Below, in pieces: positions 49,824 to 58,605 of a stretch of DNA of 64,000 nt. A model generated the notes under the pieces. The model made no database searches and was not told the origin of the DNA. It saw nothing but the letters and a program-made list of their open reading frames with translations. Source of the stretch: Bin87 sp965232895 (GTDB taxonomy: Bacteria > Chloroflexota > Dehalococcoidia > Lucifugimonadales > UBA3495); NCBI GenBank assembly GCA_965232895.1, contig OZ247430.1, positions 3,906,001-3,970,000 of the forward strand, in the 5' to 3' direction. Every line of letters starts with the position of its first letter. Within the stretch, counting starts at the first letter, position 1. A program made the position numbers and the translations under genes.

Positions 49824-52229
49824 ATGACTACCCGAATTTTCGGATCCGGCATCCGGCGACGCGAGGACCCGCGCCTGATCACCGGTCAGGCCGCCTACAC
49901 CGACGACATCAAGCTGACCGGCATGGTCCACGCGGCCATCCTGCGCAGCCCCCACGCTCACGCGCGCATCACCGGCATCAACACCGACGCGGCCAAGGCC
50001 TCGCCTGGCGTGCTCGCCGTCTATACCGGCGCTGACATCGAAGGCGTGCTGAACCCCATCCCCTGCGCCTGGGCCATTCCCGACTCCGATCTGAAGGCCG
50101 TGGCCTACCCCGCCATCGCGTCTGACGTGGTGCGATACGTGGGTGACGCGGTAGCCGTGGTCGTGGCGGAGAACCGCTACCAGGCCGAGGACGCCCTGGA
50201 ACTCATCGACGTCGGCTATTCCCCGTTGCCGTCCATCATCAACCCGGAGGCGGCCCTGGCCGACGGCGCTCCGCAGTTGCATGAGGACGCGCCCAACAAC
50301 CAGGCTTTCCACTGGGTCGCGGCCGGCGGCGATACTGACGCCGCCTTCGCCGACGCTGCCGTGACGGTCAGCGAGACCATCAACCAGCAGAAGCTCATCC
50401 CCACCCCAATGGAGACCCGCTCGGCTATCGCTTCTTGGTCGTCGGCCATGGGCGAACTGACGCTGTGGAACACCACCCAGAACCCGCACATCGCCCGGTT
50501 CGTGACCTGCCTGGTCACCGGCGTTGCGGAGCACAAGATCCGGGTGATTGCCCCCGAAGTCGGCGGCGGTTTCGGCGCCAAGATCGCCGTCTATCCCTGG
50601 GAAATGATCACCGTTTTCTGCTCCATGCAGCTGGGCGTCCCGGTCAAGTGGACTGAAACCCGCTCCGAAAACTACGTGGCCACCACTCACGGGCGCGACC
50701 ACGTCGAATACGTCGAGATGGCAGCCGACGCCAACGGCAAGGTCACCGCTGTCCGCAGCGTGGTGTACGCCGGCATGGGCGCCTATCTGTCCACCGCCGC
50801 GCCGGGCATCCCGACCATCCTTCACGGCCTGATGTACTCCGGCCCCTATGACATCGCCAACATCAAGGCCGACGTGTACGGCGTGTTCACCAACTCCACA
50901 CCCGTCGAAGCCTACCGCGGCGCCGGCCGGCCCGAGGCTACGTTCCTGCTGGAGCGTTTGATGGACAAGGTCGGCGACGCCGTCGGCATCGACTCGGTCG
51001 AAGTGCGACGCCGCAACCTGATCGAGCCCTTCGACAACAACCGCGACGTTGCCATCGGCATCACCTACGACAGCGGAAACTACTCGGCCGCCCTGGATCA
51101 ACTCCTCGGACACATCGAATACGACCAGTTCCGACATGACCAGGAGCACGAACGCGAGCATGGCACGCTGCGCGGGGTGGGCGTCGCCTGTTACTGCGAG
51201 ATCTGCGGCCTGGGTCCCTCCCAGGTGGCCGGAGCCGTCGGTTTCGGCGGTGGCCTTTGGGAAAGCGCCACCGTGCGCATCTACGCCACCGGCAAGGTCA
51301 ATGTGTTCATCGGCACGTCCCCCCACGGTCAGGGTGAGGAAACCACCTTCGCCCAGATCGTCGCGGACGAAATCGGCGTTGACGTTGACGACGTGGAAGT
51401 GATCCACGGCGACACTGATATTACGCCCATGGGCTGGGGAACCTACGGCAGCCGCACCACCGTGGTCGGCGGCGCGGCCGTGGCCCTCACCATGCGCAAG
51501 CTGCGCGACAAGGCCCGCGTCATCGCCGCCCATCTTCTGGAGGCGGACGAGGCCGACATCGAGTACGAGGACGGCCAGTTCTTCGTGCGCGGCGCCCGCG
51601 ACCGCTCCCAGAGCATCCAGGACGTCGCCCTGCAGGCCAACGTGGCCTGGAACCTGCCCGAGGGCATCGAGCCCGGCATGGAAGCCAGCACCTACTACGA
51701 CCCACTCAACTTCAGCTACCCCTTCGGCGCCCACGCGGCCATCGTCAGCGTGGACCCGGACAACGGCCACATCACGCTTGACCGCTACGTCGCCGTTGAC
51801 GATTGCGGCCCCCAGATCAACCCGATGATTGTGGAAGGCCAGGTTCACGGCGGCGTGGTCCAGGGAGCCGGCCAGGCCCTCTGGGAAGGCGCCGTTTACG
51901 ACGACAACGGCCAGTTGCTCACCGGGACGATGATGGACTACGCGATCCCCCGCGCCCACCTGGTACCGGACATCGAGGTCCATTCCACTGTGACCCCCTC
52001 GCCGCACAATCCGTTGGGCGTGAAGGGTATCGGTGAGACCGGGACCATCGCGTCCACCGCCGCCATCTACAGCGCGGTGATGGATGCCCTCAAACCGCTG
52101 GGCATTACCAGTCTGGACATGCCGCTATCCCCCGAGAAGGTGTGGCGCGCCATCCAGGCCAGCGGTTACACCGGCAATGGCCACGGACATGACCATGGGC
52201 ACGACCACGGTCATGGTCACAATCACTAA
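49824..52229 (+). CDS. coxL: Molybdenum hydroxylase large subunit (form II CoxL-like) with His-rich tail
   Basis: The 801-residue molybdopterin-cytosine-dinucleotide subunit belongs to the xanthine oxidase family. The active-site loop is AYRGAGRPEA, the form II motif (form I CO dehydrogenases have AYxCSFR), so CO oxidation is unlikely and the substrate is probably an aldehyde or N-heterocycle. The catalytic Glu is in the GVKGIGETG block near the end. The last 17 residues are a His/Gly/Asp-rich tail (HGHDHGHDHGHGHNH), uncommon in this family and suitable for metal binding. It starts four bases after coxS. Confidence 0.92.
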   Translation: MTTRIFGSGIRRREDPRLITGQAAYTDDIKLTGMVHAAILRSPHAHARITGINTDAAKASPGVLAVYTGADIEGVLNPIPCAWAIPDSDLKAVAYPAIASDVVRYVGDAVAVVVAENRYQAEDALELIDVGYSPLPSIINPEAALADGAPQLHEDAPNNQAFHWVAAGGDTDAAFADAAVTVSETINQQKLIPTPMETRSAIASWSSAMGELTLWNTTQNPHIARFVTCLVTGVAEHKIRVIAPEVGGGFGAKIAVYPWEMITVFCSMQLGVPVKWTETRSENYVATTHGRDHVEYVEMAADANGKVTAVRSVVYAGMGAYLSTAAPGIPTILHGLMYSGPYDIANIKADVYGVFTNSTPVEAYRGAGRPEATFLLERLMDKVGDAVGIDSVEVRRRNLIEPFDNNRDVAIGITYDSGNYSAALDQLLGHIEYDQFRHDQEHEREHGTLRGVGVACYCEICGLGPSQVAGAVGFGGGLWESATVRIYATGKVNVFIGTSPHGQGEETTFAQIVADEIGVDVDDVEVIHGDTDITPMGWGTYGSRTTVVGGAAVALTMRKLRDKARVIAAHLLEADEADIEYEDGQFFVRGARDRSQSIQDVALQANVAWNLPEGIEPGMEASTYYDPLNFSYPFGAHAAIVSVDPDNGHITLDRYVAVDDCGPQINPMIVEGQVHGGVVQGAGQALWEGAVYDDNGQLLTGTMMDYAIPRAHLVPDIEVHSTVTPSPHNPLGVKGIGETGTIASTAAIYSAVMDALKPLGITSLDMPLSPEKVWRAIQASGYTGNGHGHDHGHDHGHGHNH

Positions 52230-52258
52230 CCGGCGCCGGCACAGGAGGACTGATTGCA

Positions 52259-53137
52259 ATGTTTGCAGCAGATTTTGAATACCGGAAGGCCGGTTCCATC
52301 GCCGAAGCGATACAACTGCTTTCCGATAATCCGGGAGCGAAGATTCTGGCCGGGGGCCACAGCCTCATACCGTTGATGCGGTTTCGCCTCGCCAGGCCGG
52401 AGGTAGTCATCGACATCGGTGGCATCGTCAACCTGCGCGGGATCACCGTCGGCGGCGACACCATCAACATCGGCGCTCTCACCACCCACGCCGAGATCGC
52501 CGCGTCGGCCGACGTCCAGCGATCCAACGGCCTGCTGGCGGAAGCGGCCGGTGGCATCGGCGATCCGGCGGTGCGCAACCGGGGCACCATCGGCGGCAAC
52601 CTGGCCCATGCCGACCCGGCGTCCGACTGGGCCACCGTGCTCACCGCCTTGGGCGCCACTGTCTCGGCGCAGGGTCCTGCAGGAGCGCGGACCATCGCGG
52701 TCTCCGATCTGATCGAGGACGCCTTTGCCACGGCGCTGGCGGAAGACGAGCTGATCACCACGATCAGCGTGCCGGCGCTGGCCGCCAACCAGCGTGCTGA
52801 ATACGCCAAGATGGCCCATCCGGCCAGCTTTTACGCCGTGGTCGGCGGGGCCGTCGTCGTGACCATGGACGGGAATCGTTGCACCGCGGCCTCGGTGGCG
52901 GTGGGTGGTCTGACCCCGCGTCCCGTCAAAGCTCCGTCTGTGGAACAGGCCCTGTCCGGAACCACTCTGACGGCGGACAGCATCGGCGACGCCACCGCCC
53001 GTCTCAGCGAAGACATCACCGCGGCGGGAGTGGACATAATCGGCGACGTCTACGCCTCCGCGGAGTTCCGCGCCGGCGTTGCGCCGGTGGAGGTGAAACA
53101 CGCCCTGATGCACGCCATCGGACTGGCGCACCACTGA
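52259..53137 (+). CDS. coxM: Molybdenum hydroxylase FAD subunit (CoxM-like)
   Basis: The 292-residue FAD-binding subunit accepts electrons from CoxS. FAD contacts are in AGGHSLIPLMRFRLARPEVVIDI and TIGGNLAHADPASDWATVL, both standard for the family. The C-terminal CoxM domain ends VKHALMHAIGLAHH. AGGAGG lies eleven bases before the ATG. It completes the coxSLM operon. A degenerate copy of its 3' end lies at 53766-53864. Confidence 0.92.
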   Translation: MFAADFEYRKAGSIAEAIQLLSDNPGAKILAGGHSLIPLMRFRLARPEVVIDIGGIVNLRGITVGGDTINIGALTTHAEIAASADVQRSNGLLAEAAGGIGDPAVRNRGTIGGNLAHADPASDWATVLTALGATVSAQGPAGARTIAVSDLIEDAFATALAEDELITTISVPALAANQRAEYAKMAHPASFYAVVGGAVVVTMDGNRCTAASVAVGGLTPRPVKAPSVEQALSGTTLTADSIGDATARLSEDITAAGVDIIGDVYASAEFRAGVAPVEVKHALMHAIGLAHH

Positions 53138-53169
53138 TCCGGGGTACGCGTCATTCGTTTGACTGTAAT

Positions 53170-53210
53170 GTGCGCCCGTTCTCATAATCTCCTCACCGGG
53201 AAGGGCGCAC
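53170..53210. terminator. Inverted repeat downstream of coxM
   Basis: GTGCGCCC (53170-53177) and GGGCGCAC (53203-53210) are perfect eight-base arms around a 25-base loop. It may end the cox transcript or act on the following gene. No T-run is present. TTGACT with CATAAT 18 bases later overlaps the left arm, so a promoter for 53244 is also possible. Confidence 0.35.
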
Positions 53211-53243
53211 GTTCTCCAGTTCACACTGTAGCAACCCTTCAAA

Positions 53244-53750
53244 ATGGCCGACCATGAAAACGATGCCAGTGTGCCTGGCCGACCGGAGAATGTCGCCAGG
53301 GAACCTATATGGAGCGTACCGTCTGGATGGGGGAGACCTTGCTTCGTCGCTTTTTGCGTCCTTACAATAGAAATTGCGACTTTTCTGACTTGGTATGACT
53401 TACTCCCGACCGCCAGTAGCGATGCCAAGGATGTTGCGGCGGCGGTTTTGCGGAACGTATTTCCCAGCGGCGGAGCCGCCGCCGTAATCGTCATCATCCT
53501 TGCCGAGGCTCTGCAATACATCATGGCAACACTGGATTACCTCAGGAATAAGTGGGTCAAACCTCTGATCGACAGACATCGTGCAGAGGGCCGCACGGAG
53601 GGCCGCACGGAGGGCCGCACGGAGGGCCGCACGGAGGGCCGCGCCGAAATGTATGAACATCTCCGCGAATGGCTGGAACGTCGGGATGCGGCTGAAGCAG
53701 CAGGATTGCCTTTCGATGAACCGTTCCCCACGCCGGAGGAGCTGCAATAG
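53244..53750 (+). CDS. Membrane protein with GRTE coding repeats
   Basis: The 168-residue protein has two hydrophobic segments (about residues 35-55 and 75-95, PCFVAFCVLTIEIATFLTWY and AAVIVIILAEALQYIMATL), then a cytosolic tail. The tail holds five 4-residue repeats (GRTE, last one GRAE) encoded by a perfect 12-bp tandem array, and a helical end (MYEHLREWLERRDAAEAAG). Similar tails occur in many hypothetical proteins in this type of genome. It is more AT-rich than coxSLM, and it lies between coxM and a leftover coxM fragment, so it may have been inserted. Confidence 0.6.
   Translation: MADHENDASVPGRPENVAREPIWSVPSGWGRPCFVAFCVLTIEIATFLTWYDLLPTASSDAKDVAAAVLRNVFPSGGAAAVIVIILAEALQYIMATLDYLRNKWVKPLIDRHRAEGRTEGRTEGRTEGRTEGRAEMYEHLREWLERRDAAEAAGLPFDEPFPTPEELQ
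53586..53645 (+). repeat. 12-bp coding tandem repeat (five units)
   Basis: Four perfect copies of GAGGGCCGCACG and one variant ending GCGCC. All are in frame (GRTE), so unit gain or loss keeps the protein open. Confidence 0.9.
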
Positions 53751-53765
53751 ATTCCCTCCGGTTGT

Positions 53766-53864
53766 CAGCGGCGATGTGTATGCCTCCGCGGAGTTCTGCG
53801 CCGGAGGCGCGCCCGTCAAGTTGCAGCCGGCCTCCTCCATGCCATCGGTCTGGCCCACCACTAA
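53766..53864 (+). pseudogene. Degenerate 3' end of a second coxM
   Basis: About 100 bases match the 3' end of coxM (53040-53137): GATGTGTATGCCTCCGCGGA parallels GACGTCTACGCCTCCGCGGA, and after a frameshift the ending reads LLHAIGLAHH-stop, like the coxM end MHAIGLAHH-stop. No start or N-terminal part is present. It shows that a second cox operon once ended here or that the intervening 600 bases were inserted by recombination. Confidence 0.75.
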
Positions 53865-53997
53865 ACTCCATGTGGTAATCCGGCAATCGGACTGGCCGCC
53901 GTAGCGATTACGGCGGCCAGTTTGATGTTGCTGGTATCCTGATCATGGTCTATGTTTCGGCCATTGATCGGCTAACCCTAAATGTAGAGGCTACCTT

Positions 53998-54876
53998 TTG
54001 AAAATCCTGCTCACCAATGATGATGGTATCCACGCCACCGGAATCTGGGCGGCGGCTCGCGCCCTTGCCGATGTCGGCGAAGTGGCGGTAGTCGCTCCGG
54101 ACCGCGAGCAGTCTGGCGTGGGCGCGTCGATGACCCTCCACGCGCCGCTGTTTGTCCACTCCGTGCCGGCGGAACAGTACCTCTCTCAGTTCGCCCCCGG
54201 CGACGACACCCCGCCGCGCAGCGCGGACGCCGTGCTCGTCCCCGCCGGAGACGCCGCTCCGCCTCCGGCTCATCCCATCACCGCCTGGGCGGTCCAGGGC
54301 ACCCCTGCGGACGCGTGCATCCTGGCTCTCGAGCAGTTGGTCAATCCGAAACCGGATTTGGTGGTCAGCGGCATCAACCGCGGGTCCAACCTGGGCTGGG
54401 ACGTGATCGTGTCCGGCACTGTTGGAGCCGCGACACAGGGTTGGGTGCGAGGCTATCCCACGATTGCCATATCGGTGGGTTCCGTTCAGGCTCCCCGGTA
54501 CCAGTTGGCGGCGCAGGTGGTGGCGCATTTGGCCCGCCGCTTGGCCGACGCCCCGGAGGTTTCGCCGGCGTATTTCCTCAACGTGAACGTGCCCAACGAG
54601 CCCGCTGACCGCATCGCCGGCGTGAAGGTTACGCGCCTGGGCGGCCGGGCCTACGGGGAATCGGTGCGCTCTGAGGAGTCCTTCGGCCATCGCCGTTACT
54701 GGATCTCCCGCAACCGCCCGGTGCTGGCCGGCGGCGAGGGCAGCGATATCGACGCCAGCAAGGCCAACTATATCGGCATCACTCCCATGGGCATGGCCTT
54801 TTCCACCACCGACGAGCGCGTGGAAATGGTCAAGGGGCTGGTGGACGGGATGCCGCTGGGCGCCGCTTCGACCTGA
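53998..54876 (+). CDS. surE: 5'-nucleotidase SurE
   Basis: The 292-residue stationary-phase survival protein dephosphorylates nucleoside monophosphates. Its N-terminus KILLTNDDGIHATGIWAAARAL is the SurE signature with the two metal-binding Asp residues, followed by VVAPDREQSGVGASMTLHAPL and VVSGINRGSNLGWDVIVSGTVGAA (metal-binding Asn). The start is TTG at 53998, with AGAGG upstream. The protein is longer by about 40 residues than E. coli SurE owing to a Pro-rich loop near residues 60-90. Confidence 0.93.
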   Translation: MKILLTNDDGIHATGIWAAARALADVGEVAVVAPDREQSGVGASMTLHAPLFVHSVPAEQYLSQFAPGDDTPPRSADAVLVPAGDAAPPPAHPITAWAVQGTPADACILALEQLVNPKPDLVVSGINRGSNLGWDVIVSGTVGAATQGWVRGYPTIAISVGSVQAPRYQLAAQVVAHLARRLADAPEVSPAYFLNVNVPNEPADRIAGVKVTRLGGRAYGESVRSEESFGHRRYWISRNRPVLAGGEGSDIDASKANYIGITPMGMAFSTTDERVEMVKGLVDGMPLGAAST

Positions 54877-54898
54877 TTTCGGGGGTCCGGCGCCGCGC

Positions 54899-55438
54899 CT
54901 AGCGTCTTCTTCGCCGGCTGCGCACACTGCCCCGGTTGCTGCGTCTGCTCCGTTCTGGCGGTGGGGACGGGTCTGCGATCCTGGCGGTTCCGTCAGCGTC
55001 GGCATCTTCGTAGGCCGCGAACCCGCCGGCCTCCCGGACGCGCCGGATCAGCGGTCGGTCTCTGGTCAGCCACAGCGTTTGCGTGATGACGGTGAGCGCG
55101 ATCCCCGGCGCTGCCAAGGCCAGCAGCGTGGGGTCCAGCAGCGGGTCGCCGTTTTGAATCCGCAGTTGCATTCTCAGGAAGATCCAGCCCCCGCCGGTGA
55201 TGATCCACGCCCACGACAGCGCGCCGCTCACCACGCCGTTGTGCCACGGCGACCGTATGAACAGGATCGCGCTGCACGGCCACCAAACGAACGTCGGCAC
55301 CAGGAACCATCCCTGGTAGTACCATGGTTTCAGCGCGTCCGGCGGCACCGGAGGCGGTGGCGGCACCGGCTTGTAGCCAGTAGGTCCTCCTCCTTGTTCG
55401 TCCGCCGTTTCCGGCCGCTGCGGCTCCCCCCTATCCAT
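54899..55438 (-). CDS. Hypothetical membrane protein
   Basis: The 179-residue frame from the ATG at 55438 has a Pro-rich N-terminus (YKPVPPPPPVPPDALKPW), then three hydrophobic segments (WFLVPTFVWWPCSAILFI, VVSGALSWAWIITGGGWIFL, LLALAAPGIALTVITQTLWL), and a very basic C-terminus (RSRRSNRGSVRSRRRRR). The topology suggests a small integral protein with a charged tail inside. No family is recognised. It converges with surE, 22 bases apart. Confidence 0.5.
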   Translation of the reverse strand: MDRGEPQRPETADEQGGGPTGYKPVPPPPPVPPDALKPWYYQGWFLVPTFVWWPCSAILFIRSPWHNGVVSGALSWAWIITGGGWIFLRMQLRIQNGDPLLDPTLLALAAPGIALTVITQTLWLTRDRPLIRRVREAGGFAAYEDADADGTARIADPSPPPERSRRSNRGSVRSRRRRR

Positions 55439-55469
55439 TGTCGGATCGCCACCCCATCCTGCAAGCCGA

Positions 55470-56162
55470 TCAGCCGGCGTTGTCGAAGATTCGGGCCCGG
55501 ACCTCAAACACGAAACCCGGCAGCACGTCTTCTCCGTCCAGAGTTTCCGGGTCAACCAGAGTTTGCGGTTCCTGGCCGAGGCGATAGACGGTGACCAAGC
55601 GGCGTTCGGGATTTATTACCCAGGCCAGCCGCGTGCCGTTGGTCATAAACAGTTGCACCTTACCCACCAGTTCCGGCCCGCGATTGGAAGGAGATACGAT
55701 TTCACAGATGAAGTCCGGCGCGATCGGAGCAAAGGTCGGCAGATCGCCAGACGGCGCCATAGCGTTCCAGCGTTCGTCGGAAATCCAACTTACGTCAGGA
55801 CCGGGACGGGAGCCGTTGGGCAGCAGAAAACGACCGGTGGGGCCCTGAACTTTGCCGCCGTAGGTTCGAGCCCAGACGGTCGTATCGGTGGCAAGTTCAT
55901 TTTCGAACAGGGAGCCGGGAAGGCCGGTAGGAGGCATGATTTTCAGTTCACCCCGGGCGGTAATCTCAAAGAAACCACCGCTTTCGTGCTTGTTGCGTGC
56001 CGCAAACGCTTCGAGCCATTCGTCGAGGTGGGGGCTGTTTAGGGACTGGCCGAATTCGACGAGTGCAATATAGAAGCAACCCACCTCACGCTCCGACGTG
56101 GCCGCGCCATAGGCGGCTTCATCCGGGGGTGGGGTATGGGTCTGCGGCGGGGCGGTGGTCAC
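55470..56162 (-). CDS. Uma2 family PD-(D/E)xK nuclease-like protein, copy 4 (distant)
   Basis: This 230-residue Uma2 protein differs from copies 1-3 by a longer N-terminus and by its core: GPDVSWISDERW, then DFICEIVSPSN and ELVGKVQLFMTNGTRLAWVINP, and the ending VLPGFVFEVRARIF. The D-(x)n-E-x-V/I...K spacing of the nuclease fold is conserved. It is not part of the gene-conversion group at 18.4-23.6 kb. The neighbour at 54899 follows on the same strand. Confidence 0.85.
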   Translation of the reverse strand: MTTAPPQTHTPPPDEAAYGAATSEREVGCFYIALVEFGQSLNSPHLDEWLEAFAARNKHESGGFFEITARGELKIMPPTGLPGSLFENELATDTTVWARTYGGKVQGPTGRFLLPNGSRPGPDVSWISDERWNAMAPSGDLPTFAPIAPDFICEIVSPSNRGPELVGKVQLFMTNGTRLAWVINPERRLVTVYRLGQEPQTLVDPETLDGEDVLPGFVFEVRARIFDNAG

Positions 56163-56278
56163 GGTCGGAACCTCACGGCTGTAGCGCCCCGGTATTGTAT
56201 CAGGTACTTCCAGGATGGCCGCGCATGTCAGGCGCAGGCAGTGTGATATGATGCCCGCGCCTTGCTCCTTGTCTTCCC

Positions 56279-57575
56279 TTGCCGTCGCTGCTCATCGTTT
56301 CAGCCCTCATGGCTTTCAGTCCCGCCGCCCTGATTCCGCAATGGGCGCGCACCTATGCCGCGGTGATACTGGCCGTATCGCTGGCGGTCAACCTCATCAC
56401 CAGTTTTTCCCTCTACGTGCAGGCCCTCACCATCCCCGGGATGAAGGGCACCTTCGATCTGTCCTACACCACGGTGTTCGTGCTGGTGGTGGCCCTGTCG
56501 ATATCCCGCGTCGTGTCCGGATTGCTATCCGGCGCCGCCGCCTCCCGATACGGTGGGCGGTGGATGGTGATCTCCAGCATTTTCGTGCAGGCCGCGTCCA
56601 TGGCCTTCCTGGGCTGGTCGCCCAGTTACTGGATTGCTCTGGCGGCGATGGTAGCCGTGGGGGTGTCGTCGGGAGCGGCGTTGACCCCCATGATGGGAAT
56701 GTTGGCGCCGTGGTTTCGCATCACCGACCGTGGAGTCGCGGCCGGCATCGCCGCGTCCGGCGGGAGTCTGGCAATCATTTTCACCGGCGTCATCGTCCCG
56801 CCGTTGACCGGCGTCTTCGGCGACGAGGCCTGGCGGTACACCTGGTACGTGCTGGCCGCCACCAGCGTGGTGATCGGCCTGCTGTGCGTCAGCTTCATAC
56901 GCGAAGCTGCGCCCGCCGCGATGCCGCCCTCCGGCGCGCCGGGGACCCGCCGGCTGGCCGGTCCAGGTCTACACCAATCCCTACGTCTGGCTCATCACGG
57001 GGATGGCCTTCTGCTCCGGGTTCGTTCACGGCATCCTGACCTCCAGCTACGGCGCCTACCTGGAGGTGGAACACGGCATGGACGTGGCAGTGGTCGGCGC
57101 GTTGTTCATGCTCATCGGAGTCCTGAGCATCGGCAGCGGCGTCGGCTCGGGCGCGTTGTCCGACCGGGTGGGCCGCGGGCTGGCTTTCGGTGTAACGTTC
57201 CTGATCGAGGTTGTCTGCCATGCCCTGTTCTGGCTGTTTCCCGAGCTGATCTTCTTCATCATCGCATCGGTGCTCGCGGGATTCGCGCTCCACTCAACGT
57301 ACACTATATGCGCGGCGGCGGCTGGCGACTTCGTTCCTGTTTTTATGGCGCCGGCCGCATTCGGATTGATGGGCATGGGCGCGGGCATTGGGGGTACAAT
57401 TTCTCCCGCCATATCCGGCCCGATTGCCGACGCTACGGGCACACTCCGGTGGTCGTTCGCCATGGCGTCCGGCATTGCCCTTGTCGGCGCCGGGCTGGGT
57501 TTCACCCTTCACATCATGACCCGAACTCGCGGCCAGGGCGCGACCGGCACGGCGTCGTCTCCGGCGCAACCCTGA
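56279..57575 (+). pseudogene. MFS transporter with frameshift
   Basis: The first part (from about 56279 or the ATG at 56309) reads ILAVSLAVNLITSFSLYVQAL, VLVVALSISRVVSGLLSGA and further MFS helices to CVSFIREAA; sense then moves to another frame, GWPVQVYTNPYVWLITGMAFCSGFVHG, and continues to the stop at 57575 with six more helices. The switch lies between about 56935 and 56960, in a C/G-rich stretch. A single-base indel would restore an approximately 430-residue 12-helix MFS transporter of the oxalate/formate-like type. This may be an assembly error. The substrate is unknown. Confidence 0.75.
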
Positions 57576-57623
57576 ATCCGCGTCGCGTTGGCGCGCACCG
57601 GGTCCACAGCAGGTGGTACGAAT

Positions 57624-58340
57624 TTGACTGACGGCAATAACGAAGACTTCAGCCGAGCCATGGTGGTGGTCGCCCACGCCGACGACGCCGAGTGGGGCTG
57701 CGCCGGAACCGTGGCCCGCTGGTGCGCCGAAGGCAAGCATGTGGTTTACGTAGTCTGCACCGACGGCAGCAAGGGCACCTCGGACCCGACCATTTCCCCG
57801 GACGAGGTCATCGCATCCCGACGCGCTGAGCAGGAGGATGCCGGCCGGGTGCTCGGGCTCGCCCACGTGGTGTTCCTGGGATACCACGATGCTTATCTGC
57901 AGTCCAACCTGGAGTTGCGCAAGGCCATCACCCGGGAAATCCGCCGGCATCGCCCCGACGTCCTGATCTGCATGAACCCCGTGCGCAACCTGGACGGCGA
58001 CGGCTACATCGATCACCCGGACCACTTTGCCTCCGGGGATGCCGCCATGGGCGCCGTGTACCCGTCGGCGCGGGACCCGCTCACCTTTCCCGAACTCCTC
58101 ACTGAGGAGAGGCTGGAACCCCACAAGGTTCGCGAAGTGTGGGTGATGGGCCGAACCCAACCCGATCACTTCGTGGACGTTACCGATCATATTGAGACTG
58201 CCGTGGACGCCTTGCGAGCCCATCGGAGCCAGGTCGATGCCGCGGCTGCGGACCAGTACCTTCGGCAATGGCGTCGCCGCGATGGCCCCAGAATCGGCGT
58301 GGAATATGCCGAGGTGTTCAAGCGTTTTCGCCTGGGCTAG
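57624..58340 (+). CDS. PIG-L family N-acetylhexosamine deacetylase-like protein
   Basis: The 238-residue protein has the PIG-L/LmbE zinc motif HADDAEWGCAGT (AHPDDE type) near the start and the second motif YIDHPDHFASGDAAM with the conserved His. These zinc enzymes deacetylate GlcNAc-type conjugates, for example in mycothiol- or bacillithiol-like pathways. I use the TTG at 57624 (AGGTGG upstream). It comes after the MFS gene on the same strand. The acceptor substrate cannot be told from sequence. Confidence 0.88.
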   Translation: MTDGNNEDFSRAMVVVAHADDAEWGCAGTVARWCAEGKHVVYVVCTDGSKGTSDPTISPDEVIASRRAEQEDAGRVLGLAHVVFLGYHDAYLQSNLELRKAITREIRRHRPDVLICMNPVRNLDGDGYIDHPDHFASGDAAMGAVYPSARDPLTFPELLTEERLEPHKVREVWVMGRTQPDHFVDVTDHIETAVDALRAHRSQVDAAAADQYLRQWRRRDGPRIGVEYAEVFKRFRLG

Positions 58341-58434
58341 GTTGGCATCCGCCAGGTTGCCGCCGCCCGAACGGGGTCGGTCTCCGGGATAGCGTTGCGG
58401 GTGCGAACCCGCGGCCGGCGCGAACGTTAACTTA

Positions 58435-58463
58435 TTGACATCCCACCCTTCCGGCTATACGAT
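58435..58463 (+). promoter_or_regulatory. Near-consensus sigma70 promoter before DUF1800 operon
   Basis: TTGACA (58435-58440), a 17-base spacer and TACGAT (58458-58463) lie 143 bases upstream of the DUF1800 start. This is the best promoter match in the window and suggests strong expression of the following three genes. Confidence 0.55.
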
Positions 58464-58605
58464 TCTAATCTGATAATCGTTCCGCAGTTGGGCAGCCGCT
58501 GACGGCCGTTCCAATTGCGAGAATAACGGTTATTGCGGTATATTTGCATCACAAAGAATCGGCCAATCGGGACCCTGTTCCCAAGGTACACGAAAGGAGG
58601 AAACA

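Noticed and set aside
53586..53645. CRISPR-like short repeats
   Set aside because: Units are 12 bp, directly adjacent and in frame (GRTE); no spacers or cas genes.
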